Shown one piece after another: positions 1 through 8,250 of a stretch of 64,000 nucleotides of DNA. Source of the DNA: Weissella paramesenteroides ATCC 33313 (GTDB taxonomy: Bacteria; Bacillota; Bacilli; Lactobacillales; Lactobacillaceae); the NCBI RefSeq assembly GCF_000160575.1, contig NZ_GG697128.1, forward strand, positions 1-64,000, read 5' to 3'. Position 1 is the first letter of the stretch. Every line of letters begins with the position of its first letter. The position numbers were made by a program, and so were the translations under genes. The notes below the pieces were generated by a model. That model was not told where the DNA came from, ran no database searches, and saw only the letters and a list, made by a program, of their open reading frames with translations.

Positions 1-19
1 TATTACTAATATGGAAATT

Positions 20-93
20 GCACCTATAGCGCAACTGGATAGAGTGTCTGACTACGAATCAGAAGGTTGAAGGTTCGAATCCTTCTAGGTGCA
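20..93 (+). tRNA. tRNA-Arg (ACG)
   Basis: Full cloverleaf of 74 bases. The 7-bp acceptor GCACCTA (20-26) pairs with TAGGTGC (86-92), followed by discriminator A93. The anticodon stem TCTGA/TCAGA holds loop CTACGAA, giving anticodon ACG. The TTCGAAT T-loop is present. No CCA is encoded. First of four closely spaced tRNA genes, probably the end of a longer cluster starting left of the window. Confidence 0.97.
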
Positions 94-121
94 TTTAACA
101 AATTAATACTTGTTATTATTT

Positions 122-195
122 CGGGACGTAGCTCAGTTTGGTAGAGCACCTGGTTTGGGACCAGGGGGTCGCAGGTTCGAATCCTGTCGTCCCGA
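122..195 (+). tRNA. tRNA-Pro (TGG)
   Basis: Acceptor CGGGACG (122-128) pairs with CGTCCCG (188-194), discriminator A195. The anticodon stem CCTGG/CCAGG holds loop TTTGGGA, giving anticodon TGG. T-arm GCAGG-TTCGAAT-CCTGT is intact. CCA is not encoded. It lies 28 bases after tRNA-Arg and is probably co-transcribed with it. Confidence 0.97.
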
Positions 196-203
196 TATTC
201 ATT

Positions 204-277
204 CGCGGTGTAGCTCAGCTGGCTAGAGCGTCCGGTTCATACCCGGGAGGTCGAGGGTTCGATTCCCCCCGCCGCGA
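204..277 (+). tRNA. tRNA-Met (CAT), elongator type
   Basis: Acceptor CGCGGTG (204-210) pairs with CGCCGCG (270-276) with one G-T pair, discriminator A277. Loop TTCATAC gives anticodon CAT at 238-240. The three G-C pairs typical of initiator tRNA next to the anticodon loop are absent, and the arm resembles known Firmicute elongator Met tRNAs. Its discriminator A would pair with the T of the TGGT element in the Met T-box found at about 41450 in this window. Confidence 0.95.
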
Positions 278-287
278 TTAGCACAAT

Positions 288-359
288 GCGGATGTAGTAC
301 AATGGCTAGTGCTCCAGCCTTCCAAGCTGGGAATGCGGGTTCGATTCCCGTCGTCCGCT
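288..359 (+). tRNA. tRNA-Gly (TCC)
   Basis: Acceptor GCGGATG (288-294) pairs with CGTCCGC (352-358), discriminator T359. Anticodon stem CCAGC/GCTGG holds loop CTTCCAA, giving anticodon TCC. Last gene of the tRNA cluster; a terminator follows after 8 bases. Confidence 0.97.
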
Positions 360-367
360 TTGATAAA

Positions 368-411
368 ACTCCGATAAACATTTATTATCAAGTGTTTATT
401 GGAGTTTTTTT
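368..411 (+). terminator. Intrinsic terminator of the tRNA cluster
   Basis: A 13-bp stem (368-380 with 393-405, one G-T pair) and 12-base loop are followed by a run of T (405-411). It closes the tRNA operon. The following 130 bases up to the next promoter are AT-rich and show no gene. Confidence 0.9.
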
Positions 412-540
412 ATGTATATACTTTCCTGTGTCATTATAAATTTATCTCAAATGCATCGTAAAAAGCAGCCATGTCTATCTACTAATTAATCATATATTAA
501 CAATCTCATATTTTGAATAATTTTCAATGTTTAGGTTAGG

Positions 541-569
541 TTGATGCATGAAATTTGTGAGTGTTATAT
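541..569 (+). promoter_or_regulatory. Probable promoter for the HAD phosphatase-murI operon
   Basis: TTGATG (541-546), 17-base spacer, TTATAT (564-569). It sits 34 bases before the first gene of the operon. Fit to the sigma-A consensus is fair, not perfect. Confidence 0.45.
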
Positions 570-602
570 ACTATACAGTATAAATATTTTTAGGGGAAAA
601 TT

Positions 603-1232
603 ATGAATACGGTTATTTTTGATGTTGATGGTACGTTATTAAGTACAGAAAGTATGTATATGCAGTCACTTATTCAAACATTTCGTGACCGCGGGGTTGA
701 AAAATCTTACGAGGAAGTGTATAAAATTTTTGGATTACCATCATTAGATGGATTAATTAGAATGGGTGTTGAAAATCCAGAAGAAATGCAATTAGCTTGG
801 CAAAGCCATTATCATGATTTTTGGCATGAGGTTAAATTATTTGATGGTATTACTGAGATGCTTTCCAAACTTAAATTAAGCGGTAAAAAACTTGGCATAG
901 TGACTTCAAATACACCAGAAGAATTTGATAGTCATAGTGATAGTTTTGATTTCAAGAAATATTTTGATGACTTTGTGTTTGCAGGACAGACACCTCATAT
1001 GAAACCTGCAGCGGATCCAATTTTAAAATCATTGGATAATCTAAAAGCAGATAAAGCAACGGCAATGTATATTGGTGATTCTGTTCATGATATGCAAGCT
1101 GCGCATAATGCAGGCATTAAGTTTGGCATGGCTGCTTGGGGAGTTCGTGATCAATCTGTCTTTAACAATCAGGCAGATATGGTTTTTGGAACACCGTCTG
1201 ACCTGTTAGCTTATATGCTGAATGATAAGTAG
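603..1232 (+). CDS. HAD-superfamily phosphatase, phosphoglycolate phosphatase/PpaX-like
   Basis: A 209-residue cytosolic phosphohydrolase of HAD subfamily IA. Motif I DVDGT lies at residues 7-11 and carries the nucleophile Asp and the acid/base Asp. Motif II is TSNTP near residue 100, motif III the Lys of KPAADP near 134, and motif IV GDSVHD near 159. The segment between motifs I and II is the alpha-helical cap. An AGGGG binding site precedes ATG 603. It leads a run with murI, an XTP pyrophosphatase and a metallophosphoesterase. The substrate cannot be read from the sequence; PpaX-type pyrophosphatase or a sugar-phosphate phosphatase are both possible. Confidence 0.85.
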   Translation: MNTVIFDVDGTLLSTESMYMQSLIQTFRDRGVEKSYEEVYKIFGLPSLDGLIRMGVENPEEMQLAWQSHYHDFWHEVKLFDGITEMLSKLKLSGKKLGIVTSNTPEEFDSHSDSFDFKKYFDDFVFAGQTPHMKPAADPILKSLDNLKADKATAMYIGDSVHDMQAAHNAGIKFGMAAWGVRDQSVFNNQADMVFGTPSDLLAYMLNDK

Positions 1233-1294
1233 ATATTATTGAAGGATACGGAAATTTTATAATTTAAAATAACTTTTTGAAAGAAGTGAAAAAT

Positions 1295-2128
1295 ATGGAT
1301 AATCGTGCAATCGGATATTTAGATTCAGGTATAGGTGGTTTGTCCGTCGTCAAACAAGCTCTAAAACAATTACCAGATGAGCAAGTCTATTATATTGGCG
1401 ATACTGCACGAATGCCGTATGGACCAAGAACATCAGATGAAGTTAAAAAATTTACTTGGCAGTTGGTAGATTTTTTAATGGAAAAAGACATAAAACTATT
1501 AGTTGTTGCCTGCAATACAGCTACGGCAGCGACTTTGGATGATTTAATCAAGTACTTACCAATTCCGGTTGTTGGCGTTATCCAACCAGGAGTGGATGCA
1601 GCTAGCCAGGTAACAGAGTCAAATAATATTGGTATTATTGCAACCCAGGGAACAGTTAATTCAATGGCTTACTATGATGGCTTGAAGAAGATTAATGCTG
1701 ATTTTCATGTTTTACAATTAGCCACACCAACCTTAGTTAAAATTGCAGAGCAACCGGAAAAGAATGAACTAACTGTTAACCAGGTAGTTACAAAAGTTTT
1801 ATTACCGATTAAAGCAAGTGGGATTGATACATTAGTATTAGGATGTACCCATTTTCCCTTGTTGGCAAAGTTTATACAAGAATCTGTGGGCGAACAGGTA
1901 AAACTGGTTGATCCAGGAACATCCACAATTGCGGCTGTCGCACAAATTTTGGATGATTTTAAAATTAGACATGAGAGTACAAATGGTCAGAAAAGAAATC
2001 TGGACAAGTATTTTACAACTGGCGATCAGAAAATTTTTGATCTTCTTGCAGAAAATTGGCTCCAGATTTCAAATTTAAATGTACAACACGTAAGTATTGT
2101 AGGTGAACAGCTAATATCTGTAAAATAA
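1295..2128 (+). CDS. murI: Glutamate racemase
   Basis: Converts L- to D-glutamate for peptidoglycan. It is 277 residues. DSG at residues 10-12 and the two catalytic cysteines, in CNTATA (Cys73) and GCTHFPLL (Cys184), are all present, as required by the cofactor-independent two-base mechanism. The open frame extends upstream to a TTG at 1277. ATG 1295 is chosen because a purine-rich binding site (GAAAGAAGTG) lies just before it and the family motif DSGIGG then starts at the normal distance. The order murI, XTP pyrophosphatase, YfcE-type phosphoesterase matches the Bacillus murI (racE)-ysnA-ysnB cluster. Confidence 0.96.
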   Translation: MDNRAIGYLDSGIGGLSVVKQALKQLPDEQVYYIGDTARMPYGPRTSDEVKKFTWQLVDFLMEKDIKLLVVACNTATAATLDDLIKYLPIPVVGVIQPGVDAASQVTESNNIGIIATQGTVNSMAYYDGLKKINADFHVLQLATPTLVKIAEQPEKNELTVNQVVTKVLLPIKASGIDTLVLGCTHFPLLAKFIQESVGEQVKLVDPGTSTIAAVAQILDDFKIRHESTNGQKRNLDKYFTTGDQKIFDLLAENWLQISNLNVQHVSIVGEQLISVK

Positions 2129-2149
2129 AATTTTTGGGAGAACAAGATA

Positions 2150-2746
2150 ATGACTAAATTAATTTTTGCATCAAAAAATAATGGTAAAATACGTGAGTTT
2201 CGTGAATTTTTGTCGCCTTTTGGTGTAGAAGTTATTTCATTAAACGATTTGGAAGATGTACCAGAGATTGATGAAAATGGGTCTACTTTTTTAGACAATG
2301 CGACTATCAAAGCGAAGACGATTTCAGACACTTATCACTTGCCGGTGGTAGCAGATGATTCTGGATTGAGTGTTGATGCTTTAAATGGTGCGCCTGGTGT
2401 CCATTCTGCACGTTACGCAGGTGATCATGATGATCTTGCAAATAATAAAAAGTTACTATCAGAATTAACTAATGTAAAAAAACCAGATCGCACAGCGACA
2501 TTTCATACAGTAATTGTTGGATTAAAGCCAACAGGAGAAAAAATTGTGGCAGATGGCTCAGTTAATGGTAGTATTTTATTTGAAGAACAAGGAACCGATG
2601 GATTTGGATATGACCCATTGTTCTATTATGAACCATTGCATAAAAGTTTTGCTGAATTGACAGCCACAGAAAAAAACAGTGTTTCACATAGAGGAAATGC
2701 TTTAAGACAATTTATCGTGTTATTTAAAGATTGGTGGGGAGATTAA
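2150..2746 (+). CDS. rdgB: XTP/dITP diphosphatase (RdgB/HAM1 family)
   Basis: Hydrolyses non-canonical purine nucleoside triphosphates (XTP, ITP, dITP) to monophosphates and so keeps them out of DNA and RNA. It is 198 residues, normal for the family. Signature segments are ASKNNGK near the N-terminus, DDSGLSVDAL with metal-binding acidic residues, GVHSARYAG, and the C-terminal GFGYDP and SHRGNAL substrate motifs. A GGGAG binding site precedes ATG 2150, 21 bases after murI. Co-transcribed with murI and the downstream phosphoesterase. Confidence 0.95.
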   Translation: MTKLIFASKNNGKIREFREFLSPFGVEVISLNDLEDVPEIDENGSTFLDNATIKAKTISDTYHLPVVADDSGLSVDALNGAPGVHSARYAGDHDDLANNKKLLSELTNVKKPDRTATFHTVIVGLKPTGEKIVADGSVNGSILFEEQGTDGFGYDPLFYYEPLHKSFAELTATEKNSVSHRGNALRQFIVLFKDWWGD

Positions 2747-2748
2747 TT

Positions 2749-3267
2749 ATGGATTATTTAATTGTATCTGATACACATGGTGATCGACAAATTTTGACTG
2801 ATATTGTTGCGCATTACAAGGGAAAAGTTCGGGCAATGTTTTATAATGGTGATTCGGAATTACAACGGTCCGATGAACTTTTTGACACATTACTTCCAGT
2901 AATTGGTAATATGGATGATGACCCGATGTTTCCTGATGATCGTAACTATGAAGACGAATTTGTTAAAATTTATCAAACTCATGGTCACTTAGTGCATACT
3001 GAGATTTCTCTTAATCAATTGAGAGAAGTAGCATCGCATAAAGATGTGGATGTTGTCACGTCAGGCCACACACATATGTTGGGCGCTGAAAAGATTGATG
3101 GCAAGTTATTTATTAATCCAGGGTCAATTTCCCTTCCTAAAGGACCATATGCATACCTCAAGGGAACATATGCAATCCTTTCAGTAGAGCCTAAAAAGTT
3201 CATTGTGCAATTTTACACACGTGATTTACAGCCGGTACCAGGACTGAAATTTGAGTTTGATAGATAA
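2749..3267 (+). CDS. Metallophosphoesterase, YfcE/MJ0936 type (YsnB-like)
   Basis: A 172-residue calcineurin-like phosphodiesterase. Metal-binding motifs are SDTHGD (residues 6-11), NGDS, GNMD, THGH and SGHTHM. Small soluble YfcE-type enzymes hydrolyse phosphodiester model substrates, but the natural substrate is unknown. The longest frame begins at TTG 2731 inside the preceding gene. ATG 2749 is preferred because TGGGGAGA lies 7 bases upstream and MDYLIVSDTHGD fits the family N-terminus. Last gene of the murI operon, followed by a long hairpin. Confidence 0.9.
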   Translation: MDYLIVSDTHGDRQILTDIVAHYKGKVRAMFYNGDSELQRSDELFDTLLPVIGNMDDDPMFPDDRNYEDEFVKIYQTHGHLVHTEISLNQLREVASHKDVDVVTSGHTHMLGAEKIDGKLFINPGSISLPKGPYAYLKGTYAILSVEPKKFIVQFYTRDLQPVPGLKFEFDR

Positions 3268-3290
3268 AATGTATGTTAAATTAAATTAAA

Positions 3291-3346
3291 AAAAGTAGAT
3301 CGCAATAAACAATTTACGTTAAATTGTTTATTGCGATCTACTTTTT
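3291..3346. terminator. Bidirectional terminator between convergent genes
   Basis: A near-perfect 25-bp stem (3291-3315 with 3321-3345) and a 5-base loop. T-rich on the right and A-rich on the left, so it can serve both the phosphoesterase gene (+) and the YjbH-like gene (-). Confidence 0.92.
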
Positions 3347-3353
3347 GATTGTC

Positions 3354-3965
3354 TTAATTAGTACTTTCTTCATAGTTAACTAAATGAAGTGACGCATTGG
3401 TCGTTTTTTGACTCATGGATGAATTGAAGACGTGTGCTAAACCTTGAGATGAAAAATCTGTTGTTTGAAAGGCGTATCTGTTTTCAGTTGAATTATATAC
3501 GACCATGGTAGGGTAGGTTACAATACCCATATTTGCCGCAATATTTTGATCATCTCTCAAAGCATTTAAGGTTGAAAGTGTATTATAATCTTCCAAAAAA
3601 ATATTTTCATCTAAATTCAATTCAGCAATGGTCGACAAAACTAAATTTTTAGAGTAAGTTTTATTTGCTAATAATTGCGTCTGCATTTTAAAGTAAAATG
3701 CCCTGGCAGCTTTTCTTCCTTGAGATTGGACAGCTTTTGTATCTAATACTAATTGTGATAAATTATTTGCAACAGTTGCGTAATCAATGTTTTTGTAATT
3801 ACGCTTTAATTCGTGGTACGTATCTCGTACTGACTGCATTGTGACAATTGGAATCAGCTTGTAGGAAACAAATTGATTCATTTCTTCAAAATAACTCATA
3901 ATCATTTCCTCTGATGCTATACTTTCAGCTGAGAGGGGAGTGACGAAGTGGTACACTTCTAACAT
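3354..3965 (-). CDS. yjbH: YjbH/SpxH-type adaptor, DsbA-like fold, cysteine-free
   Basis: 203 residues with a DsbA/thioredoxin-like layout and the cis-proline segment TYPT near residue 152, but no cysteine anywhere, so no redox CXXC. In Bacillus, YjbH delivers the stress regulator Spx to ClpXP. The assignment rests on the DsbA-like fold and on its position beside relQ, nadK and a RluD-type gene, matching the yjbH-yjbM-yjbN-yjbO neighbourhood. The frame could open at TTG 3977, but that codon abuts the GGAGG site with no spacer. ATG 3965 has a 12-base spacer and gives a natural N-terminus. Confidence 0.75.
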   Translation of the reverse strand: MLEVYHFVTPLSAESIASEEMIMSYFEEMNQFVSYKLIPIVTMQSVRDTYHELKRNYKNIDYATVANNLSQLVLDTKAVQSQGRKAARAFYFKMQTQLLANKTYSKNLVLSTIAELNLDENIFLEDYNTLSTLNALRDDQNIAANMGIVTYPTMVVYNSTENRYAFQTTDFSSQGLAHVFNSSMSQKTTNASLHLVNYEESTN

Positions 3966-4008
3966 AACAAGCGACAACCTCCAAAAACGTTTTTATGCAT
4001 ACCCATCA

Positions 4009-4037
4009 ATAGTACGCTATCATTGCTAGTGTGTCTA
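4009..4037 (-). promoter_or_regulatory. Promoter of the yjbH-like gene
   Basis: On the minus strand TAGACA (4037-4032), 17-base spacer, TACTAT (4014-4009), 44 bases upstream of the start codon. Good spacing and 5/6 plus 4/6 consensus matches. Confidence 0.6.
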
Positions 4038-4180
4038 TATGATCTTTCTTTTTATAACAGAACTAAGGATAACCCTTTTAGTGAAAAAATGCATAATATA
4101 AGTTTTCAAATACGGATTATTTATTAAATAACACTGGTAAGAACTCCTTAGTAATTGTAAAATTAAAGCATTGTGTTATT

Positions 4181-4189
4181 TGTTATAAT
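4181..4189 (+). promoter_or_regulatory. Extended -10 promoter upstream of relQ
   Basis: TGTTATAAT is a perfect -10 with the TGn extension; no clear -35. It would give a leader of about 155 bases before relQ. The whole 387-base gap 3966-4352 holds only this, the divergent yjbH promoter and AT-rich sequence. I find no gene or clear RNA structure in it. Confidence 0.5.
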
Positions 4190-4352
4190 AAGCTGACTTA
4201 ATTATATAATTTTCACAACGAATACGATAATATTCCGCTTGTATAACCTATTATAGATACTCTGTGGTTAGTTATTTTAGCGTGTTAGTTTGAAGTTTTA
4301 ATAGCAGGACACAAATAATAGTGAGACTTATGAAATTTTTGGGGGAGTAAAA

Positions 4353-4967
4353 ATGACACAAGATGAGTGGGAAAAATTACTGCAACCTTATGTTCAAACA
4401 GTTGATGAATTAAAGGTTAAATTGCGTGGCATGCGCCAAGAATTTGAATTACAAGGTATACAAACACCGGTTGAATTTGTGACGGGAAGGGTGAAAACAA
4501 TCCCGGCTATTGAAGAAAAACTTATTCGACGTCATATTAGCATAGATCGTATTGAGCAAGATATGGAAGATTTGGCTGGTGTTCGGATCATGACACAGTT
4601 TACCGAGGATATTTATCGAGTGGTTGACTTGTTACGTAAACGCAAGGATATGGTTATTCTGGAAGAACGTGATTACGTGACGAATGAAAAACCATCAGGG
4701 TATCGTTCATATCATATTGTCATTGAATATCCTGTTCAGTTAGTTACTGGTGAGAAGAAAGTACTAGCAGAAATTCAAGTTCGAACGATGCAAATGAATG
4801 TGTGGGCGACCATTGAACATGCCATTAATTATAAATACGACGGTGAATATACCGAAGAAATGCAAGAAAAATTAAAAAATGCTGCAGAGCTTAGCATAAA
4901 AGTTGATGAATTATTTTCTGAACTCCATAATGGACTATCAGAAAATGAAACGAATGGTAATTTATAA
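4353..4967 (+). CDS. relQ: Small alarmone synthetase RelQ (GTP pyrophosphokinase)
   Basis: 204 residues. Makes (p)ppGpp by pyrophosphate transfer from ATP to GDP/GTP. It has the synthetase domain only, without the HD hydrolase, TGS or ACT domains of long Rel proteins. Visible motifs: RVKTIPAIEEKL, DLAGVRIM with the metal-binding Asp, the SGYRSYH substrate loop near residue 112, and EIQVRTMQMNVWATIEHAINYKY with the catalytic Glu. A GGGGGAG site precedes ATG 4353. First gene of relQ-nadK-rluD-like-mgtE, the order of Bacillus yjbM-yjbN-yjbO. Expected to be controlled at expression level and as a tetramer. Confidence 0.96.
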   Translation: MTQDEWEKLLQPYVQTVDELKVKLRGMRQEFELQGIQTPVEFVTGRVKTIPAIEEKLIRRHISIDRIEQDMEDLAGVRIMTQFTEDIYRVVDLLRKRKDMVILEERDYVTNEKPSGYRSYHIVIEYPVQLVTGEKKVLAEIQVRTMQMNVWATIEHAINYKYDGEYTEEMQEKLKNAAELSIKVDELFSELHNGLSENETNGNL

Positions 4968-4989
4968 AAGCAAAAAGGAAGGCTGCTAA

Positions 4990-5808
4990 ATGAAGATCGC
5001 TGTATATAGTAATAATGTACCTCATTCTAGGGCAGTAGTTTCCTTACTGAAAGAAAAACTCATTGCTCGGAGTGAGGGGCGAGTCATATTTGACAATGAA
5101 AATCCAGAAGTTGTCATTACGGTTGGTGGTGACGGGACATTATTGGGGGCTTTTCATCATTATACTGATCAATTGGATAAAATTCGTTTTATTGGTGTGC
5201 ATACTGGGCATCTGGGATTTTATGCAGATTGGCAATATTTTGAATTAGATGAGCTGGTTGAGAGCTTGGTTAATCAAGAAACAACCGCTAAAACAGTTAA
5301 ATATCCTCTCCTGCATGCTAAAATTCATTACACAGATGGACATGAGGAAAATATTTTAGCTTTAAATGAGGCAGCTATCAAACGCCCTCTTGGTACATTG
5401 GTTGCTGACGTTTATATTCAAAATGAATTGTTTGAACGATTTCGAGGAGATGGTTTGACAGCTTCGACACCAACTGGGTCGACAGCTTATAACAAAGCAA
5501 TTGGTGGAGCAGTTATGCATCCGAGTTTACAAGCAATTCAATTAGCTGAAATTGCTTCAATAAATAGCAGGGTTTTTCGTACATTAGGGTCTCCTTTGAT
5601 TATTGGTAGTCACGAGGTTGTTAAGGTACAACTAGAAAACGATGGTTCTGCTGTGACGTTTAGTTATGATCATTTAAATAAAATATCTTCGAATATAGAT
5701 TGGATTTCTTTCCAGGTAGCTGATCAAAAAATTCAATTTGCTGAATACCGGCATATGCATTTTTGGCACCGTGTACAAGCTAGTTTTATTGGAACGGAGG
5801 TGAGATAA
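4990..5808 (+). CDS. nadK: NAD kinase
   Basis: Phosphorylates NAD to NADP. 272 residues, typical of the Gram-positive enzyme. The GGDGT nucleotide-binding motif is at residues 46-50, followed by NEAAIKR and the glycine-rich DGLTASTPTGSTAYNKAIGG segment that binds NAD and contains the conserved Asp. AAAGGAAGG precedes ATG 4990, 22 bases after relQ. The stop codon directly abuts the GTG start of the next gene, so translational coupling is likely. Confidence 0.96.
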   Translation: MKIAVYSNNVPHSRAVVSLLKEKLIARSEGRVIFDNENPEVVITVGGDGTLLGAFHHYTDQLDKIRFIGVHTGHLGFYADWQYFELDELVESLVNQETTAKTVKYPLLHAKIHYTDGHEENILALNEAAIKRPLGTLVADVYIQNELFERFRGDGLTASTPTGSTAYNKAIGGAVMHPSLQAIQLAEIASINSRVFRTLGSPLIIGSHEVVKVQLENDGSAVTFSYDHLNKISSNIDWISFQVADQKIQFAEYRHMHFWHRVQASFIGTEVR

Positions 5809-6726
5809 GTGGCTCATTTTAGTTGGAAAAATCAAAGTGATAGTACATTACGCATCAAAACCTTTTTAGCACAGCGTGGTGTTTCACATCGTATGTTTGC
5901 GATTATTAAACGTGGTGGTGGCCAAGTACTACTCAATCATAGACCAGTTAGAACATTAGATGATGTTGAGCCTGGTGACTTGGTTGAGGTGAAAATGCCA
6001 GCAGAAAAATCCAATGCAATTGTGGCTGCTTCTGACTTACCAATTAAGATTTTGTATGAAGATGAAAATTGGTTAGTGGTAGATAAGGTGGCAGGTGTCA
6101 CTTCAGTTCCTGGAAAAGCTGATCGAGAGACAACCATGGTTAATCGTGTCAAAGGTTATTTGATTTCAGAAGGGGCAGAAGATCTTGTACCGCATGTTGT
6201 GACTCGATTAGATAGATTTACATCTGGTGTTGCCTTACTAGCCAAGCACCGGTTTGCACATGGTCTGTTAGATAAGCAATTGCAAACGCATACAGTAGAT
6301 AAGCGCTATTATGCAATTGTTGATGGCATTGTCCCAGATGACCATGGGTTTATTGATGCACCAATTGGTCGGATGGATAATGATTTTATTAGACGTGAGG
6401 TACGTGCTGACGGTCGACCATCACAAACAGAATATTGGGTAGTGAATCGGATGCCTAATCAAACATTAGTGAAGGTTCAGTTACATACCGGACGCACACA
6501 TCAAATTCGTGTGCATTTTAAATATATCGGACATCCATTAATCGGGGATGAAATATATGGTGGTCCTATGGATCGAGGAATCGAACGACAAGCATTACAT
6601 GCCTATTGGTTGGAGTTCTACGATCCTTTTAGTGAAATAAAGCGCCATATTCAGAGTCCGTTGCCTGAAGATTTAAAGCAAATTTTGACAGATAATTCTA
6701 CAGAAGATATGGTGAGCAAATCTTAG
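5809..6726 (+). CDS. RluA/RluD-family 23S rRNA or tRNA pseudouridine synthase
   Basis: 305 residues. An S4-like RNA-binding segment (residues about 8-65) precedes the synthase domain, with the catalytic Asp in RLDRFTSGVALLAKH near residue 143 and the RTHQIRVHF motif near 231. Corresponds to Bacillus YjbO by position. RluD-type enzymes modify 23S rRNA helix 69, but the exact uridine target cannot be told from sequence. The start is GTG 5809, immediately after the nadK stop, with CGGAGG 8 bases upstream. Confidence 0.92.
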   Translation: MAHFSWKNQSDSTLRIKTFLAQRGVSHRMFAIIKRGGGQVLLNHRPVRTLDDVEPGDLVEVKMPAEKSNAIVAASDLPIKILYEDENWLVVDKVAGVTSVPGKADRETTMVNRVKGYLISEGAEDLVPHVVTRLDRFTSGVALLAKHRFAHGLLDKQLQTHTVDKRYYAIVDGIVPDDHGFIDAPIGRMDNDFIRREVRADGRPSQTEYWVVNRMPNQTLVKVQLHTGRTHQIRVHFKYIGHPLIGDEIYGGPMDRGIERQALHAYWLEFYDPFSEIKRHIQSPLPEDLKQILTDNSTEDMVSKS

Positions 6727-6752
6727 ATAAATAAAAAATGGCGTGGTGAATA

Positions 6753-8138
6753 ATGAAAGAAACATTACAAGAATTGACGGAAGAAATGCGTGATGAGTTA
6801 TCAGAACAGGCCCATTATTTAGTTCAATATATTGAAAATAACGACAAAGATGCCTTTTTAAATAGTTTTGATGAATTGCATACATTTGATCAAGCGATCT
6901 TTTATGTTTCATTAACAGCGCAGTTAAGACATCAAATTATTGACTGGTTAAAACCAGTGGAGCTTGCGGATATTTTTGACGAGATTGATCCTGAAGACGT
7001 TGATTTTAATGATCTCTTATCTGAAATGTCTCCGCACTATGCGGCAGAAATGTTAGCTGAAATGTACACCGATAATGCGGTTGATTTGATGTCTGACTTA
7101 GACAGTAAACAATTAGCGCTTTATTTATCATTAATGCCGAAAAAAAGTGCTGAAGAAATCAAACGCTTTTTGAAATACGATGATGATACTGCGGGATCTC
7201 TGATGAGTACCGAGTTCATTGCTATTAACCAACAGCTATCAATTGGTCAAGCAATGGTAGAGGTTAAGCAAGCCGCCCAAGAAGCAGAACAAATCAATTA
7301 TATTTATATTTTAGATGACAACGGTGTGTTGGTGGGGGTTATCTCACTGAAATCATTGATTGTGTGGCCAGATGCAGCAAAAGTTGCTGAGGTAATGGAT
7401 ACAAATTTGATTACTGTCAGTCCTGCAGATGATCAAGAGGAAGTTGCCAAAATTATGGCTGATTATAATTTTGTTGCAATTCCTGTTGTTGCCGAACAAA
7501 AGATGGTTGGAATGATTACTGTCGATGATATTGTTGATGTTATTGATGAAGAAGCTGCAGAAGATTATTCACGACTGGCTGGTGTGGACGTTGTCACTTT
7601 AGAAGATAATCCAATTAAGTCAGCAATGAAACGTTTACCTTGGTTAATTGGATTGATTTTTTTGGGGATGGGAACTGCGTCAGTGATTGATGGCTACAAT
7701 TATTTAGTAGCAGAGACATCAATTCTAGCGGTTTTTATTTCTTTAATAACTGGTACAGCAGGAAATGCAGGTACGCAATCGTTGGCAGTTGCAGTTCGTC
7801 GCATTGCTTTACAGGAAAAGAAATCAATCTTTAAATCATTGTTGATTGAAATTTTGATTGGTGTAATGATTGGTATACTTGCAGGTGTAACGATTTTTCT
7901 AGTCATCTTAATTTGGAAAAACAATCTGTTATTGGGAATTGCGGTTGGTTTAGCAATGAGTGTTGCTATTTTGGTCGCTAATGTTGCCGGGGCATTTATT
8001 CCGTTAATTATGGATAAAGTTGGCGTTGATCCTGCAGTGGCATCTGGGCCATTTATTTCAACGCTATCTGATTTAACATCCGTTATTATTTACTTTAATG
8101 TGGCAAAAGCATTCATTGATCATTTCATGATGCATTGA
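6753..8138 (+). CDS. mgtE: Magnesium transporter MgtE
   Basis: 461 residues. Cytosolic N domain of helical repeats (about 1-130), two CBS domains (about 135-255), a connecting helix, then five membrane segments (about 288-455) forming the Mg2+ channel. MgtE is a homodimeric channel closed by Mg2+ bound at the N and CBS domains. The conserved pore segment around GTAGNAGTQS is present. The ribosome binding site is weak (GTGGTGA). No M-box riboswitch can fit in the 26-base gap to the preceding gene, so it appears to depend on the relQ operon promoter and on protein-level gating. Confidence 0.95.
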   Translation: MKETLQELTEEMRDELSEQAHYLVQYIENNDKDAFLNSFDELHTFDQAIFYVSLTAQLRHQIIDWLKPVELADIFDEIDPEDVDFNDLLSEMSPHYAAEMLAEMYTDNAVDLMSDLDSKQLALYLSLMPKKSAEEIKRFLKYDDDTAGSLMSTEFIAINQQLSIGQAMVEVKQAAQEAEQINYIYILDDNGVLVGVISLKSLIVWPDAAKVAEVMDTNLITVSPADDQEEVAKIMADYNFVAIPVVAEQKMVGMITVDDIVDVIDEEAAEDYSRLAGVDVVTLEDNPIKSAMKRLPWLIGLIFLGMGTASVIDGYNYLVAETSILAVFISLITGTAGNAGTQSLAVAVRRIALQEKKSIFKSLLIEILIGVMIGILAGVTIFLVILIWKNNLLLGIAVGLAMSVAILVANVAGAFIPLIMDKVGVDPAVASGPFISTLSDLTSVIIYFNVAKAFIDHFMMH

Positions 8139-8156
8139 AATATGAAGAGCTGTTAC

Positions 8157-8185
8157 TTGCCTACAGGATAAATTCGTGATACTAT
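8157..8185 (+). promoter_or_regulatory. Promoter of the rimP-nusA-infB operon
   Basis: TTGCCT (8157-8162), 17-base spacer, TACTAT (8180-8185) with a TGn extension. Transcripts would begin near 8192, just ahead of the terminator at 8215-8250. Confidence 0.6.
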
Positions 8186-8214
8186 AAAGTTTGTTAATGA
8201 ATATGCTCTTAATT

Positions 8215-8250
8215 GAGTGGCCGGATTTCTTCTCGGCCGCTCATTTTTTT
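8215..8250 (+). terminator. Terminator after mgtE, inside the rimP leader
   Basis: A 9-bp GC-rich stem (GAGTGGCCG 8215-8223 with CGGCCGCTC 8234-8242) followed by ATTTTTTT. It ends the relQ-mgtE transcript. Because the rimP promoter lies upstream of it, it may also attenuate the nusA operon. Confidence 0.88.

Noticed and set aside
20-411. tRNA cluster as integration site of a mobile element
   Set aside because: No integrase, direct repeat of a tRNA 3' end, or foreign-looking gene is next to it. The xerC at 27141 has housekeeping context.
1277-1294. Upstream extension of murI to TTG 1277
   Set aside because: The ribosome binding site lies inside this stretch and ATG 1295 gives the normal family N-terminus.
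6727-6752. Possible M-box magnesium riboswitch before mgtE
   Set aside because: Only 26 bases separate mgtE from the preceding gene; no room for the structure.
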